64,000 nt of DNA, from IMG/VR virus record IMGVR_UViG_3300045684_000009, positions 62,001 through 126,000 of that record; one strand, given 5' to 3'. The notes under the pieces are model-generated. The model saw only the letters and a program-made list of their open reading frames with translations, did not search any database and was not told the origin of the DNA. Source of the stretch: a virus. Below, piece by piece: positions 34,527 through 43,648 of this stretch; the first letter of the stretch is position 1, and the number at the start of each line of letters is the position of its first letter. The translations under genes were made by a program, and so were the position numbers.

Positions 34527-35866
34527 ATACTTTCTTGTTCTTCCATGTCCACAAGTTTATCAGAGTCTTTTACAATTCCCTCAAGAACTTTGTGTGCAAA
34601 TGATTTATGTTTAAATAATAGTGGAGCTTCACCACCTCTGTCTATTCTAACTACAACACCTTCTCTTAATGTATTAGGGAAGAAGTCACATGGTACTTTA
34701 GTAGTTTCATACTCCACATAACTCTTAAAGTTTGTGAGTCCACCACTAACAACTAATTCGAATGCCCCTGATTCATTAGTTAAATAACCAGATATAATCT
34801 CAGGGCAGTGTTCAATCTCCATTTCTTCACATCTTCTCTTAACTCTCTCCCACGAATAATCAACGCTACTTCCTTGCTCGTTAGTTAATGTCATTCTATA
34901 TACGAAGATATTGAACTCACCTGCATCGCAACCATACTGCATTGGAATCTCTGCACCATAGAACTCTATCATTCTATCATACTCTTCCTTACTAAAGAAG
35001 TCTTTCAACTTTCTAGTAACATGTGTAGGTTGTATGTTCTGACCAGAAGGCGTCTGACCGACTATCTCAAAGTAAACAGTCTCACCCTTACAAAGCTTAC
35101 CTTCAACCTTCTTAGATGCTAATGACCATATGTCATCATCATAGAAGTCTTGATTACCTTCTCTCTTATCACCTTCTATGGTTTTAACAACCTTTCTAGA
35201 ACCAACTACGTACCCATATTGAGGGTCAGGGGTTGTACCAAATAACTTATGATACCATTTCTTCTTCTGTACTATTGGTAGATAACCAGTACGTCCCGAA
35301 GTTCCATGAAGTTTACAAGTCATAGTGACGTGGTCACCGTCCTTCAACTTATCATAATACCTCATCAAATGGTCTGTACTCATATGCTCTTTAAACAATG
35401 GAACTCTATTCTCTCTAGCTTTACCTAACTTACCTAGATTGGCACGAGTAGTAGCATACTTCCTAACATACTTCTCACAAATAGTAACTCCGTTTATCTT
35501 ATGGTCTTGAACACCATTGTCTAACTCTATAGTTCCTATAACGGGTTCTAATTGTGCGAATGATAGAAATAGACATGTACACTGTACACCTTTCAACCTT
35601 ATAGGTTTGATTCTACCATTGTCTCCAAGGTATCCTACTTTAGTCACATCTTCATTCAACTCTTTATGTCTATACATATTGAGTCTAGAGGCTATTTCGG
35701 GGAATAACTTGGATTCACAATCAATTATAATACCTCTTGTACCTATTGGGTTTTCAGATATAGATACAATGGCTATCTCACCGCACATCTCAGTCCAAAC
35801 TATTCGGTCTGCTCCCTCTATTGGATTGTGGGTTTTTATTTCTGTTACAATAAATTCTCCTGTCAT
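34523..35866 (-). CDS. RNA ligase (ATP-dependent, Rnl5-like layout)
   Basis: 447 residues from ATG 35866, which shares a base with the upstream stop (TAATG). Ligase motifs: motif I TCKLHGTSGR (adenylated Lys) near 195; motif III-like VYFEIVGQ near 270; motif IV EGVVVRID near 405; motif V LFKHKSF near 420. The ~150-residue N-terminal domain before motif I suggests the Deinococcus-type RNA ligase (Rnl5) layout rather than T4 Rnl1. Seals broken RNA; with the kinase and nucleotidyltransferases it would repair cleaved tRNAs. Confidence 0.8.
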   Translation of the reverse strand: MTGEFIVTEIKTHNPIEGADRIVWTEMCGEIAIVSISENPIGTRGIIIDCESKLFPEIASRLNMYRHKELNEDVTKVGYLGDNGRIKPIRLKGVQCTCLFLSFAQLEPVIGTIELDNGVQDHKINGVTICEKYVRKYATTRANLGKLGKARENRVPLFKEHMSTDHLMRYYDKLKDGDHVTMTCKLHGTSGRTGYLPIVQKKKWYHKLFGTTPDPQYGYVVGSRKVVKTIEGDKREGNQDFYDDDIWSLASKKVEGKLCKGETVYFEIVGQTPSGQNIQPTHVTRKLKDFFSKEEYDRMIEFYGAEIPMQYGCDAGEFNIFVYRMTLTNEQGSSVDYSWERVKRRCEEMEIEHCPEIISGYLTNESGAFELVVSGGLTNFKSYVEYETTKVPCDFFPNTLREGVVVRIDRGGEAPLLFKHKSFAHKVLEGIVKDSDKLVDMEEQESI

Positions 35867-36090
35867 TATAATGTAGGCGTTGTGGCAGATGTAATCCACC
35901 TATTAAGTAATTGGGCTTCCATGTTGTTTTTAAAATCAGCATCACCCATGTCAATTATTGGTATTTCAAAATCAATTCTAGTGAAGTCACCTAAATTGCA
36001 GACATAATGGGCTACACCTTTTCTTATGTAGCTAAAGTAAGCAATAGGTTTCTGCTTGTATAAAGCTTTTTTAATTTCTGTATTTGTCAT
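35866..36090 (-). CDS. Conserved phage protein, 74 aa
   Basis: Pattern TEIKKALYKQKPIAYFSYIRKGVAHYVCNLGD...FEIPIIDMGDADF fits a small phage family of unknown function known by pattern. Likely beta-rich. Confidence 0.65.
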   Translation of the reverse strand: MTNTEIKKALYKQKPIAYFSYIRKGVAHYVCNLGDFTRIDFEIPIIDMGDADFKNNMEAQLLNRWITSATTPTL

Positions 36091-36253
36091 TGTTTATTAG
36101 TTTATCAAGTTCATAATCGTTAGCTAACCAAGCTTGAACTCCATACGGAGTCTGTTCTATTATCACATGGGGTCGGTCAATATCTCCCGATGTTAAAACT
36201 CTTATGTGAGTCTCTTCATTTAACATAAAGTCGTGTGTTACTCTATCTTCCAT
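36071..36253 (-). CDS. Hypothetical protein, 60 aa
   Basis: Not recognised. Overlaps the next gene by 20 bases. Beta-strand-rich (THIRVLTSGDIDRPHVIIEQT). Confidence 0.55.
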   Translation of the reverse strand: MEDRVTHDFMLNEETHIRVLTSGDIDRPHVIIEQTPYGVQAWLANDYELDKLINNDKYRN

Positions 36254-36254
36254 T

Positions 36255-36503
36255 TTATTTCCTTTTTAATTGTTTAATTTCATCTTCTGTCAACGACCAC
36301 CAATCATTATTATCACTGTGTTCATAATCTAATATATAATCACAATAATCCCAATCATTAATAATCTCTCTAGGGTGCGGCAAGTCCATAGGATCAACTC
36401 CTGAATTTAAAAGAGTCTTCCAATGACTTCTCACTATTCGCCAATATATATCTTTCTTATATGCTTTATCTTTGTATATCGCCTTTTTGTAACTTCTCGA
36501 CAT
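36255..36503 (-). CDS. Conserved MSRSYKK-type protein, 82 aa
   Basis: Begins MSRSYKKAIYKDKAYKKDIYW, a start I associate with a widespread phage protein type; the rest is acidic and Trp-rich. The 5' part overlaps the polymerase 3' end by 38 bases. Function unknown. Confidence 0.65.
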   Translation of the reverse strand: MSRSYKKAIYKDKAYKKDIYWRIVRSHWKTLLNSGVDPMDLPHPREIINDWDYCDYILDYEHSDNNDWWSLTEDEIKQLKRK

Positions 36504-38460
36504 CTTTTTGATTTATAGTGTTAATTAATTCATGACATTGATCTATATAATAGTCATAGTTAATTCCAGAATATCTATAAGAACCTCTTTTAGCTTTAGG
36601 TGATTCTTTACCGTGTATTATCTCAGTACGCGTCACCGTTGGTAATGGTGTTACTAGAAAACCCTTATTTACAGCTTGTAAGTTGTTAACTCTATTATCT
36701 AAGAAATGTTTGAATATATTAAATCCATCTTTCGATATATAATATCTGACTACTCTACCTTCAAACTTCTTCCTCTCAATCTTAGTTACTATATCTTCAG
36801 AGGCTTGTATACCTACATATTCAAAATTAGACTTATTCTTAATACCTATAAGGAAGTCATGTATATTGTTGTGGGTTAGTATAGTATCTTCAACATTCAC
36901 CCCATTAATATAATATTCAGATAAAGCTTGCGGTATTATAGATGCTGAAGGGTTCTTATGATATGACCCTTTAATATCATCATATGTCTCAAACATACCT
37001 TTACGTTTGACATTACCCTCCAAATCAATCGATAGATAGTTGTTAACATCTTTGATAACCATTTTAGAATACTGAACTTCTTCTAATATAAGACCTGTCA
37101 GTGATTCAAAGCTTTTACAAGCGTTTCTAAGAATCTCTAAATCCACCTTCTTAATCATCATTGTTAATCCGTCAGTATTCACTTGAATAATCTGACCTAA
37201 TTGTGAAAGTCTGTCACATAACATTGACAATAATAATTGACCATTTACTGTGGTGGAGACGGTACATTGAGGGTCAAACACTATACTATATTTGTTATTG
37301 AATAACCCATATATTGAGTTAAGTACAAGTTTTAAAGATTTATTCTTAATACTCCCTTTAGGGTGTCGCTTCCTTTCATTATATAATTTCTCTAGAATTA
37401 TAGTAAACTTCTTAGATAGATGTTCAGGGAATATGTCACCCGTAATAGCCAACCAAGGATAATATGATGCGAAATCTAAATCAATTAGTATTTCATCAGA
37501 TTTAGGTTCGTAACAACCAGGTGAAATACAAGCATGTAATCCGCCTGCGCCATACTCATATGTTAACCCCCCAAATTCCATAGAGAATCCTAAAACCTTT
37601 TTACCTTTTAGTTCAATCTCACCATTTGGATTCTTTCGAAGTACCTTACTTTGAAAATGTCTTAAAGCTTCATTAAATTCAGGATTCTTGAAATTGATAT
37701 AGTTTCTAATCAAATCTTTAACCACTATTTGTTCTCGATCTGTTTTGAGCTTCTTAAGTTGAGGTTTAGTCAATTTCAACTCTTCTGACAATATCTCTTT
37801 TAACATGAAAGAAGATATTGAGGGTTCAGACATGTTAATCAGTCTAGGTTCTTTATATTCTCTATATAAACCTTTCCTTAAATCTATATCTTCTTGACAT
37901 GTTAGATAAAAAGCATACGTGTCTTCTACATCTTTCTTATTATATTTGATAATAGCGTCTACCTTTTTTTGAGTATCAATCATCTCTGTAAAATGATAGG
38001 GTAAATCTTGCATACTTGGGCGGCGCATGGAAAAACCTAACCATTTCAACGAAGTAGTCTTAGCACTACCTATACCGTAATGATTAACACTCATTAAATC
38101 AAGTTCAGTTAACTTCTTCTTCCACTCGTCGTATTCACTATCCCACCTATCAGTTTTCAACCTACCTATAACACTTTGAGCAAATTCGAACACTTCTGTA
38201 CCTGTGTGTAGGTGACCTCTCAATATATGTTCTAACACTTGACCATCAAACTTTAAATTGTTATAGCCTACGAGTGAAGGTTTCGTTTTAAGCCACTTTA
38301 GAAGCTCTGTGCGGTCATTTCTCCCCCCAACTATGTCATGCATCACAAAGTCTACAAAGATACCTGTGTGAGGTTCTAACGCCACCACAGTGAATAAGTT
38401 GGCATATGTTTCTATATCATATATCCATACATTCTTGTTTATGTCTATGTTTGGTGTCAT
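36466..38460 (-). CDS. Family B-like DNA polymerase
   Basis: About 664 residues from ATG 38460 (MTPNIDINKN). Exonuclease motifs: WIYDIETY near 13 (Exo I), GYNNLKFDGQ near 69 (Exo II), YNKKDVEDTYAFY near 155 (Exo III). Polymerase motif A LIDLDFASYYPWL near 335, motif B LKLVLNSIYGLF near 375, motif C-like QVNTDGLTMMI near 430. Motif C keeps one Asp (NTDG instead of DTDS), a variant seen in some phage enzymes. The core replicase, with primase at 57780 and SSB at 19996. Confidence 0.85.
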   Translation of the reverse strand: MTPNIDINKNVWIYDIETYANLFTVVALEPHTGIFVDFVMHDIVGGRNDRTELLKWLKTKPSLVGYNNLKFDGQVLEHILRGHLHTGTEVFEFAQSVIGRLKTDRWDSEYDEWKKKLTELDLMSVNHYGIGSAKTTSLKWLGFSMRRPSMQDLPYHFTEMIDTQKKVDAIIKYNKKDVEDTYAFYLTCQEDIDLRKGLYREYKEPRLINMSEPSISSFMLKEILSEELKLTKPQLKKLKTDREQIVVKDLIRNYINFKNPEFNEALRHFQSKVLRKNPNGEIELKGKKVLGFSMEFGGLTYEYGAGGLHACISPGCYEPKSDEILIDLDFASYYPWLAITGDIFPEHLSKKFTIILEKLYNERKRHPKGSIKNKSLKLVLNSIYGLFNNKYSIVFDPQCTVSTTVNGQLLLSMLCDRLSQLGQIIQVNTDGLTMMIKKVDLEILRNACKSFESLTGLILEEVQYSKMVIKDVNNYLSIDLEGNVKRKGMFETYDDIKGSYHKNPSASIIPQALSEYYINGVNVEDTILTHNNIHDFLIGIKNKSNFEYVGIQASEDIVTKIERKKFEGRVVRYYISKDGFNIFKHFLDNRVNNLQAVNKGFLVTPLPTVTRTEIIHGKESPKAKRGSYRYSGINYDYYIDQCHELINTINQKDVEKLQKGDIQR

Positions 38461-38461
38461 A

Positions 38462-38977
38462 TTAGTCGTTTTCATCATCAAGTTCTAAAGTGTCATCTTC
38501 TTCTGAATACATAGGTGACCATTTCTCAAATTTATCAATTATCATAGGTCTTATAGTTGGAAATTCTAAATCGACATGAGATTTCTTAAACGAAGCTTGT
38601 TCGTCACCTATTAGGTGTTCAGGAGTCTTTAAATCTAAATAATATCCTTTAAATACACTCAAGTATCTAGATGTTCGGTACATGTATGGGTTATACTTAG
38701 ATAAAGAATCATCTACCACCCAACAATCAACTTTTATAGTGGTGAACACTGGTTCGTTTTGTTGTTCGCGTCTTAGATACTCGTCATTTCCGTCATTTAT
38801 ATACGTTTCTTCACTGAGTATTTCGTTTATAATCAACTTTTCACCCTCGTACTCTATATATTTCTCTTGCTCGAGAAATACTAACACAAAGTCATAATAA
38901 CCTTCGGCTATATGTTCTTTTTGAATTTGGGTGGGCGAACTTCCACCAATTAAATCAATCACATTTTGTTTATTCAT
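38462..38977 (-). CDS. Hypothetical acidic protein, 171 aa
   Basis: Not recognised. First gene after the divergent promoter region, just before the polymerase. Acidic tail (SEEDDTLELDDEND) and beta-rich core. Could be a polymerase partner by position only. Confidence 0.65.
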   Translation of the reverse strand: MNKQNVIDLIGGSSPTQIQKEHIAEGYYDFVLVFLEQEKYIEYEGEKLIINEILSEETYINDGNDEYLRREQQNEPVFTTIKVDCWVVDDSLSKYNPYMYRTSRYLSVFKGYYLDLKTPEHLIGDEQASFKKSHVDLEFPTIRPMIIDKFEKWSPMYSEEDDTLELDDEND

Positions 38978-39036
38978 TTTAAATAGATTATATAGTATAA
39001 GTTATATTTAATTAATAGATTGTCTTAATAATACTG

Positions 39037-39067
39037 TAAAAATACAACAAAAAAGGTATATTTGCAA
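39037..39067 (-). promoter_or_regulatory. Leftward promoter of the replication operon
   Basis: On the minus strand TTGC (39064-39067), 19 bp, TATTTTTA (39037-39044). The same spacing and related boxes occur at 58821-58851 and 26750-26780. Lies 60 bases before the ATG at 38977. Confidence 0.55.
39057..39064 (+). promoter_or_regulatory. Rightward -7 box for the structural module
   Basis: TATATTTG fits the Bacteroidota -7 consensus TAnnTTTG exactly and is followed by CAAC. No clear -33 box is seen 19 bp upstream. It precedes a 120-base leader that holds a dispersed repeat (39095-39114) and a 6-bp hairpin TCTACA/TGTAGA (39147-39161) before the ATG at 39189. Confidence 0.45.
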
Positions 39068-39094
39068 CAATTTAAGACCATTTAACACAATGTT

Positions 39095-39114
39095 AACATT
39101 GGTCAACAGAGGTT
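39095..39114 (+). repeat. Dispersed palindromic repeat copy 6
   Basis: AACATTGGTCAACAGAGGTT in the leader of the plus-strand structural operon, 30 bp after the -7 box, between divergent operons. Confidence 0.85.
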
Positions 39115-39188
39115 TACCACCGCCCCTAACCTTAAAATGCGGTGAGTCTACACTTTGTAGATACCGTAAAACTAAAAACGAGAAAAGC

Positions 39189-39719
39189 ATGGGATTCCAG
39201 CTTAATTACGAAATTAGGCAACTTAAAAAGTGTCTAAAAGAGCTTAAATGTTCTGTGGCAAACCTGTTTTCAGGTGTAGAAGCCGAGGATATACTCACTA
39301 TCAACAATGATGGCGACATAGTTTCACACCCACAATTAACAGTAAGTGACGAGGTATTGACTTCTGACTTAGGTATTGCTGTAAACGGCGGTTTAATGTT
39401 AAATGTTAGAAAAGAACCTGCGGGCGATTACACCTTGGCTACAAACGATATAGTATTCATGTATTCATCATTAACTTTCGGTGTAGAAAGTGTATTAACT
39501 TTACCTCTTACCCCAATTGAAAATCAAGTATATATTATTAAAGATAGCGGTGGGGAAGCGACGATAGGCGGTGGTGGAAAGTTTATAAGAATCGATGTAG
39601 CACCAGGGTCAGGACACGATATAGATGGGTTAAATGACAGGAGCATTATAACAGCATACGGGTACAGACATTTAATATTTAACGGCGGCACTTGGTCTGT
39701 AATAGGCAGTGACGTATAA
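39189..39719 (+). CDS. Putative structural / host-interaction protein, 176 aa
   Basis: Start at ATG 39189 (MGFQLNYEIRQL), preceded by an A-rich leader; upstream in-frame codons lie in the leader with the repeat and hairpin. Helical start then beta-rich, Gly-rich repeats (TIGGGGKFIRIDVAPGSGHDIDG) as in tail-fibre or surface proteins. First gene of the plus-strand module. Confidence 0.55.
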   Translation: MGFQLNYEIRQLKKCLKELKCSVANLFSGVEAEDILTINNDGDIVSHPQLTVSDEVLTSDLGIAVNGGLMLNVRKEPAGDYTLATNDIVFMYSSLTFGVESVLTLPLTPIENQVYIIKDSGGEATIGGGGKFIRIDVAPGSGHDIDGLNDRSIITAYGYRHLIFNGGTWSVIGSDV

Positions 39720-39728
39720 AACATAAAC

Positions 39729-40121
39729 ATGGCAGATTATCAGCTAATAAACACATTAGAATATCAAACTAGATTATTAGGATGTATTAAAGAATCGGTT
39801 AGCACTTTAAGCGGCGGTGACGTTGTTGCACCCATTGGTGGAACGATAGTAGGAACAATTCAAAATGCAGTAGCAACGCTTACTACAGGAGATTTAACTG
39901 GTGCTTCTTCTGATATAAGATCAATAAATGTACAACTGGAATCTTCAACTCTTGTTGAAGTGTTGGTTACATTTACAGATAACTCAACTACCACGCATAA
40001 TATGTTTGGTGGTAGTTACACTTTAGAGTTAGACAATAATCAAACGGCGGTGAAATCAGTCACATTAACAGAAATTGATGGAACATCTACTAGAGCCATT
40101 ATTAATTACATAAGTAAATAA
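39729..40121 (+). CDS. Putative structural protein, 130 aa
   Basis: Thr/Ser/Gly-rich, beta-type sequence (VVAPIGGTIVGTIQNAVATLTTGDLTG) after a short helix. Typical of small decoration or fibre proteins; no specific family seen. Confidence 0.55.
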   Translation: MADYQLINTLEYQTRLLGCIKESVSTLSGGDVVAPIGGTIVGTIQNAVATLTTGDLTGASSDIRSINVQLESSTLVEVLVTFTDNSTTTHNMFGGSYTLELDNNQTAVKSVTLTEIDGTSTRAIINYISK

Positions 40122-40130
40122 AAAACAAAT

Positions 40131-41078
40131 ATGATAAATCTTTTCATGATGATATTTATAGCAGGACTTATTTCGGGAGTTATCGGAGTAAGTATTACAA
40201 AAAAAGGTAGAGCCTTTTTTGTTGACCTTTGGGTTAAGTTACGATATCTATTCTCAACTAAGGTAGACATAGAGTCAGCAAACTACGGATGTGTAGATGG
40301 CGATACAGAAGCTTTTAGAGTATTAGGTTCAATAAAACCTATTGAGGGTTATATCACTTGGTATTTAGATACTGACCACCTATCTAAACGAAGCATCTCT
40401 AGAGAAGACGCTATCAAAGGATTAAAGAAAGGTTTTGGTATACTAGCTCCACACATGAGTAACGTTGAATTTAAAGAAGTTCTCAGTAAAGAAGGTGCTC
40501 AAATAGTTATAGGTTTTTATAAGAATGGCGAACAAGGTTTACCAAAGGCTTTCTCTCCAAATACATTAGCTTACGCATATTTAGCAAATAATACAGATGC
40601 GTTAGGTATAGTTTCAGATATGTTTTTTAATGAACGCTTCTTGTGGGCATTATCTCATGGGGCAGGACGAATTAACTTTACCAAAGTATTCGTACATGAA
40701 GTGTTACATTCATTAGGTATGTATCATAATACAGCAGATAAGTCTAGCATACTATACCCATCGTATTCGCCTAATAATACTATCAAACTAGCAACTGACG
40801 ATATTAATGGTTTAAAGTTTCTTTATGAAAAATATGAAGGACCAACTGATACACCTGACGACGATGATGATTCAGATGATGGAAATGGTGGTGGGCAAGA
40901 CGAAGATAACTGCGCAAAGCATTTAGAAAGAATTACAGTGTTAAATAAGGAGCTGGCAGCATGTAGAACAAAGGCTGCTACTGATATAAGAAAGCTAGAA
41001 GACACTATTAAACAAAAAAACAAAGACATAGCTGTATCGTCTAAAATCATACAGTCTATAAAGTCGTTATTAAAATAA
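40131..41078 (+). CDS. Membrane-anchored matrixin-like zinc metalloprotease
   Basis: 315 residues. N-terminal transmembrane segment (residues 1-21), basic stop-transfer, then a metzincin domain. VHEVLHSLGMYH near 187-198 gives the HExxHxxGxxH zinc site. SSILYPSY follows at the place of the Met-turn with Leu in place of Met, and DDINGLKFLY matches the end of matrixin domains. Then comes an acidic linker (DTPDDDDDSDDGNGGG) and a C-terminal coiled coil. No prodomain Cys switch is obvious. It lies among structural genes, so it could be a virion protease or an enzyme placed in the host envelope. Confidence 0.75.
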   Translation: MINLFMMIFIAGLISGVIGVSITKKGRAFFVDLWVKLRYLFSTKVDIESANYGCVDGDTEAFRVLGSIKPIEGYITWYLDTDHLSKRSISREDAIKGLKKGFGILAPHMSNVEFKEVLSKEGAQIVIGFYKNGEQGLPKAFSPNTLAYAYLANNTDALGIVSDMFFNERFLWALSHGAGRINFTKVFVHEVLHSLGMYHNTADKSSILYPSYSPNNTIKLATDDINGLKFLYEKYEGPTDTPDDDDDSDDGNGGGQDEDNCAKHLERITVLNKELAACRTKAATDIRKLEDTIKQKNKDIAVSSKIIQSIKSLLK

Positions 41079-41082
41079 AACA

Positions 41083-42555
41083 ATGAGCATAAATAGTTCT
41101 TATACAAATAAGTCAAATATAACTTCTGAGTTGTTGTATTCCAACTATGCGGCAACGCTTGCTGACACATCGGAACTCGATAGCGGTTGGTTAGACGTAA
41201 GTGGTGTAGATAAAATACAATTTTCAGGTAGGTCAGATACAGCAGGTCTTAATCTTGTAATTGATTCAAGAGGTGACTCGTCACAAACTGTATTGACTAC
41301 TAATACCATATATTCAGATGGTCCGTTCTTCCTATTCAACGTCCCAGCTAGACAAAACGAAATGAGGTTTAGGTGGCAGAACAACACGGGAGGATCTGTA
41401 AACGATGTAACTTCGGAAGTAAAAGCGACTTACGGTAGTTCCGACAAATTATCTGTATTCCCAGTTGGAGTTCAACCATCAGATTTCTCACAAGCAGCTT
41501 TAGTGCAATCTGTACTTAGAGGACAAGAACCTGTAAACGGTACATATAAACAAGTACAAGTTAATCAATCAGGAGCGATGCTTACTTCCGATTTTGGTAC
41601 AGAGGTTTCTCGAGGATTATATGAAGGTACAGGTATTAATGTTAAATTTGGTAGAAATAGCGATATAGACATAGGAACACCAGAGGATGTGTGGGAAGGT
41701 GGTGGAATTTACACTGGGTTTCCTACATCTGAAGAGGCAATTCAAGTGTTTAGTTCAAGCGGTGCGGACGTAGGTAGTGTTTTATCAACAGAAGTAGCAA
41801 CAAGTGGGACTAGTACTACAATGACATCAATAGGAGCAACTTTTGTAAGTTCAGGCGTAACAGTAGGTGACGTTATGGTAAATGACACCAAAGGAGAACA
41901 TGGAATTATATCTAATGTTACAGAAGATACATTGACTGTTTATAGTATGTCAGGAGGTGTTACTAACGAAGCAGGAGACAATGTTAGAGTAGTTACTAAT
42001 TCATCTACAGGTGTTTCATTAATAAGACTGCAATCGTTGCTTGATGGTAATTTTATTAAGCAAACGGACGTCTACGTGGTGACGAATGGTGTGACAAGTG
42101 TATCTACACCACTTAGTAATTATACTAGATGTTCTAGAGTAAAAGCTATCCATGCAGGAAGTGGCGGAGTGAATGCTGGTAACATAACTGTAAGACAAGC
42201 CACCACTACAACTAATGTTTATTCAACAATGCAAGTAGGGTATGGTCAATCTACTGTATCAGCAACATCTACACCTTCTGATAAGATATACCTTATAAAA
42301 TCAATTGATGTAGAAATGGCTAGATCTAACGGTTCAGCAGGTTCTGCGGTAATTCAATTTCTTGTTAGAGAAAGAGGTGGTGCTTGGAATGCAAAAAGAG
42401 TATATGATGTTACTGATTCAGTATCAGTAAATACTAAATTTGTAGGAGGGATTGTAGTAAATCCTATGTCTGACATAAAGGTGCGGGTAACTTCTGTATC
42501 AGATAATAACACATCTGTGGAAGCCTCGTTTGAATACTTTATAATAGACATTTAA
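41083..42555 (+). CDS. Virion structural protein, 490 aa
   Basis: Ser/Thr/Gly/Val-rich beta protein throughout, with segments like DVWEGGGIYTGFPTSEEAIQVFSS that occur in phage appendage or capsid-associated proteins. No signal peptide or enzyme motif. Largest protein of this module, probably a fibre or decoration component. Confidence 0.6.
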   Translation: MSINSSYTNKSNITSELLYSNYAATLADTSELDSGWLDVSGVDKIQFSGRSDTAGLNLVIDSRGDSSQTVLTTNTIYSDGPFFLFNVPARQNEMRFRWQNNTGGSVNDVTSEVKATYGSSDKLSVFPVGVQPSDFSQAALVQSVLRGQEPVNGTYKQVQVNQSGAMLTSDFGTEVSRGLYEGTGINVKFGRNSDIDIGTPEDVWEGGGIYTGFPTSEEAIQVFSSSGADVGSVLSTEVATSGTSTTMTSIGATFVSSGVTVGDVMVNDTKGEHGIISNVTEDTLTVYSMSGGVTNEAGDNVRVVTNSSTGVSLIRLQSLLDGNFIKQTDVYVVTNGVTSVSTPLSNYTRCSRVKAIHAGSGGVNAGNITVRQATTTTNVYSTMQVGYGQSTVSATSTPSDKIYLIKSIDVEMARSNGSAGSAVIQFLVRERGGAWNAKRVYDVTDSVSVNTKFVGGIVVNPMSDIKVRVTSVSDNNTSVEASFEYFIIDI

Positions 42556-42582
42556 AATTAAAAAACAACAAAAGCAAGACGA

Positions 42583-43026
42583 ATGAAAAAAACAATATTA
42601 GAAAGAACAAAAGATTTTGACACAGATAAGTTAAAGAAACCAAATCCACTTGATGTACTACATGATTTAAGAATTGTGAGAGATGCATTGGATAATGCTA
42701 TAGAAGATGCTGCGAAAGTTGCGGCGGAAACAAAGACTTCATTAGTTAAATTACTAGGCGATCACCGCAATCTATCAGTTGAGTTTGGAAACCTTGCTAG
42801 TTCAAGTAAGAACTATGCAAAACAACAAGCTGAGAACGCCTTTGTAAGAGCACATAAAGATGCGTTGGAACTATCCAAGGTGTTAGAGAAGAAGATATCG
42901 CACATCACTTCTCAGAGAGTTACACGAGAAGATTTAGAAGCTTTAAGACTTAGGTTGTTAGACTTAGAAGGTCGTAAGGGTTTCTTGAGTAGGTGTTGGA
43001 ATAAGATTAAAAGTATATTCTCATAA
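42583..43026 (+). CDS. Coiled-coil protein with amphipathic C terminus, 147 aa
   Basis: Almost fully helical with long heptad stretches (ALELSKVLEKKISHI, EALRLRLLDLEG) and a C-terminal amphipathic motif GFLSRCWNKIKSIFS. Last gene before the strong terminator. Function unknown; possibly an internal or tail structural protein. Confidence 0.55.
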   Translation: MKKTILERTKDFDTDKLKKPNPLDVLHDLRIVRDALDNAIEDAAKVAAETKTSLVKLLGDHRNLSVEFGNLASSSKNYAKQQAENAFVRAHKDALELSKVLEKKISHITSQRVTREDLEALRLRLLDLEGRKGFLSRCWNKIKSIFS

Positions 43027-43036
43027 ATGGGAATTG

Positions 43037-43065
43037 AGGGGAGACATTTAGTCTCCCCTTTTTTT
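43037..43065 (+). terminator. Strong intrinsic terminator
   Basis: A perfect 9-bp stem AGGGGAGAC/GTCTCCCCT with a 5-base loop, followed by seven Ts on the plus strand. Ends the structural operon in front of the convergent minus gene at 43067. Confidence 0.95.
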
Positions 43066-43066
43066 A

Positions 43067-43444
43067 TTACTGCACGTAGCTTGCAGGGATTTTACAAAAC
43101 TTTCCGTCAGTCTTCTCTGCGATAATAGGGTACTTCCTAGATCGTGGTGCGATGCCTACGATTTTATATTTACGACCATTCAACTCAACCTCGGTCAACC
43201 ATTGTTGGGGAGTCAAACCATAGGAACTACAATGTCTCATGTAGTCAGCTTTGAAAGATAACAACTCCCCATCCTTTTGATTATCCGCCGTACCAATCAC
43301 TGCTTCCAGTTTAGTTCTGAATCCATAGTCATCATAACTAATGTTACCTAGACTTAACTTAATAGAGTGCTTTGTTTCTAACGCCGCAACTGCTTTTGCA
43401 AAGTCTGTTCTGAATTGTTTAAAACTTGCTTTGTCTGTTTTCAT
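43067..43444 (-). CDS. Conserved phage protein, 125 aa
   Basis: Pattern FRTDFAKAVAALETKHSIKLSLGNISYDDYGF...YKIVGIAPRSRKYPIIAEKTDGK is a phage family known by pattern, of unknown function. One dispersed repeat copy (43187-43206) encodes part of it. Confidence 0.65.
   Translation of the reverse strand: MKTDKASFKQFRTDFAKAVAALETKHSIKLSLGNISYDDYGFRTKLEAVIGTADNQKDGELLSFKADYMRHCSSYGLTPQQWLTEVELNGRKYKIVGIAPRSRKYPIIAEKTDGKFCKIPASYVQ
43187..43206 (+). repeat. Dispersed palindromic repeat copy 7
   Basis: AACCTCGGTCAACCATTGTT, inside the 125-aa gene; read in a different frame (encodes QWLTEV). Confidence 0.8.
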
Positions 43445-43455
43445 GTTAATTATTT

Positions 43456-43644
43456 TTATTTATTTAATTTTGTTTTCATTAATTCTAATTCAGTTAATAC
43501 GTTTGTAGCCACCTCCTTTATTTTCACAATTTTGTAATCGACTTTAGTAGCATTACATATCTGAATTGCTTGTTCTAATGATATTGCTATAACATGGCGG
43601 TCTTGCCCGTAAATATCAACAGCTCTATATAAGTTCAATTGCAT
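43456..43644 (-). CDS. Hypothetical protein, 62 aa
   Basis: Not recognised. A short alpha/beta protein (DRHVIAISLEQAIQICNATKVDYKIVKI). Confidence 0.6.
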   Translation of the reverse strand: MQLNLYRAVDIYGQDRHVIAISLEQAIQICNATKVDYKIVKIKEVATNVLTELELMKTKLNK

Positions 43645-43648
43645 AACT

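Noticed and set aside
35517-35876. 119-codon plus-strand frame antisense to the RNA ligase
   Set aside because: Lies fully opposite a gene with clear ligase motifs, has no leader, and reads as low-quality protein; a shadow frame.
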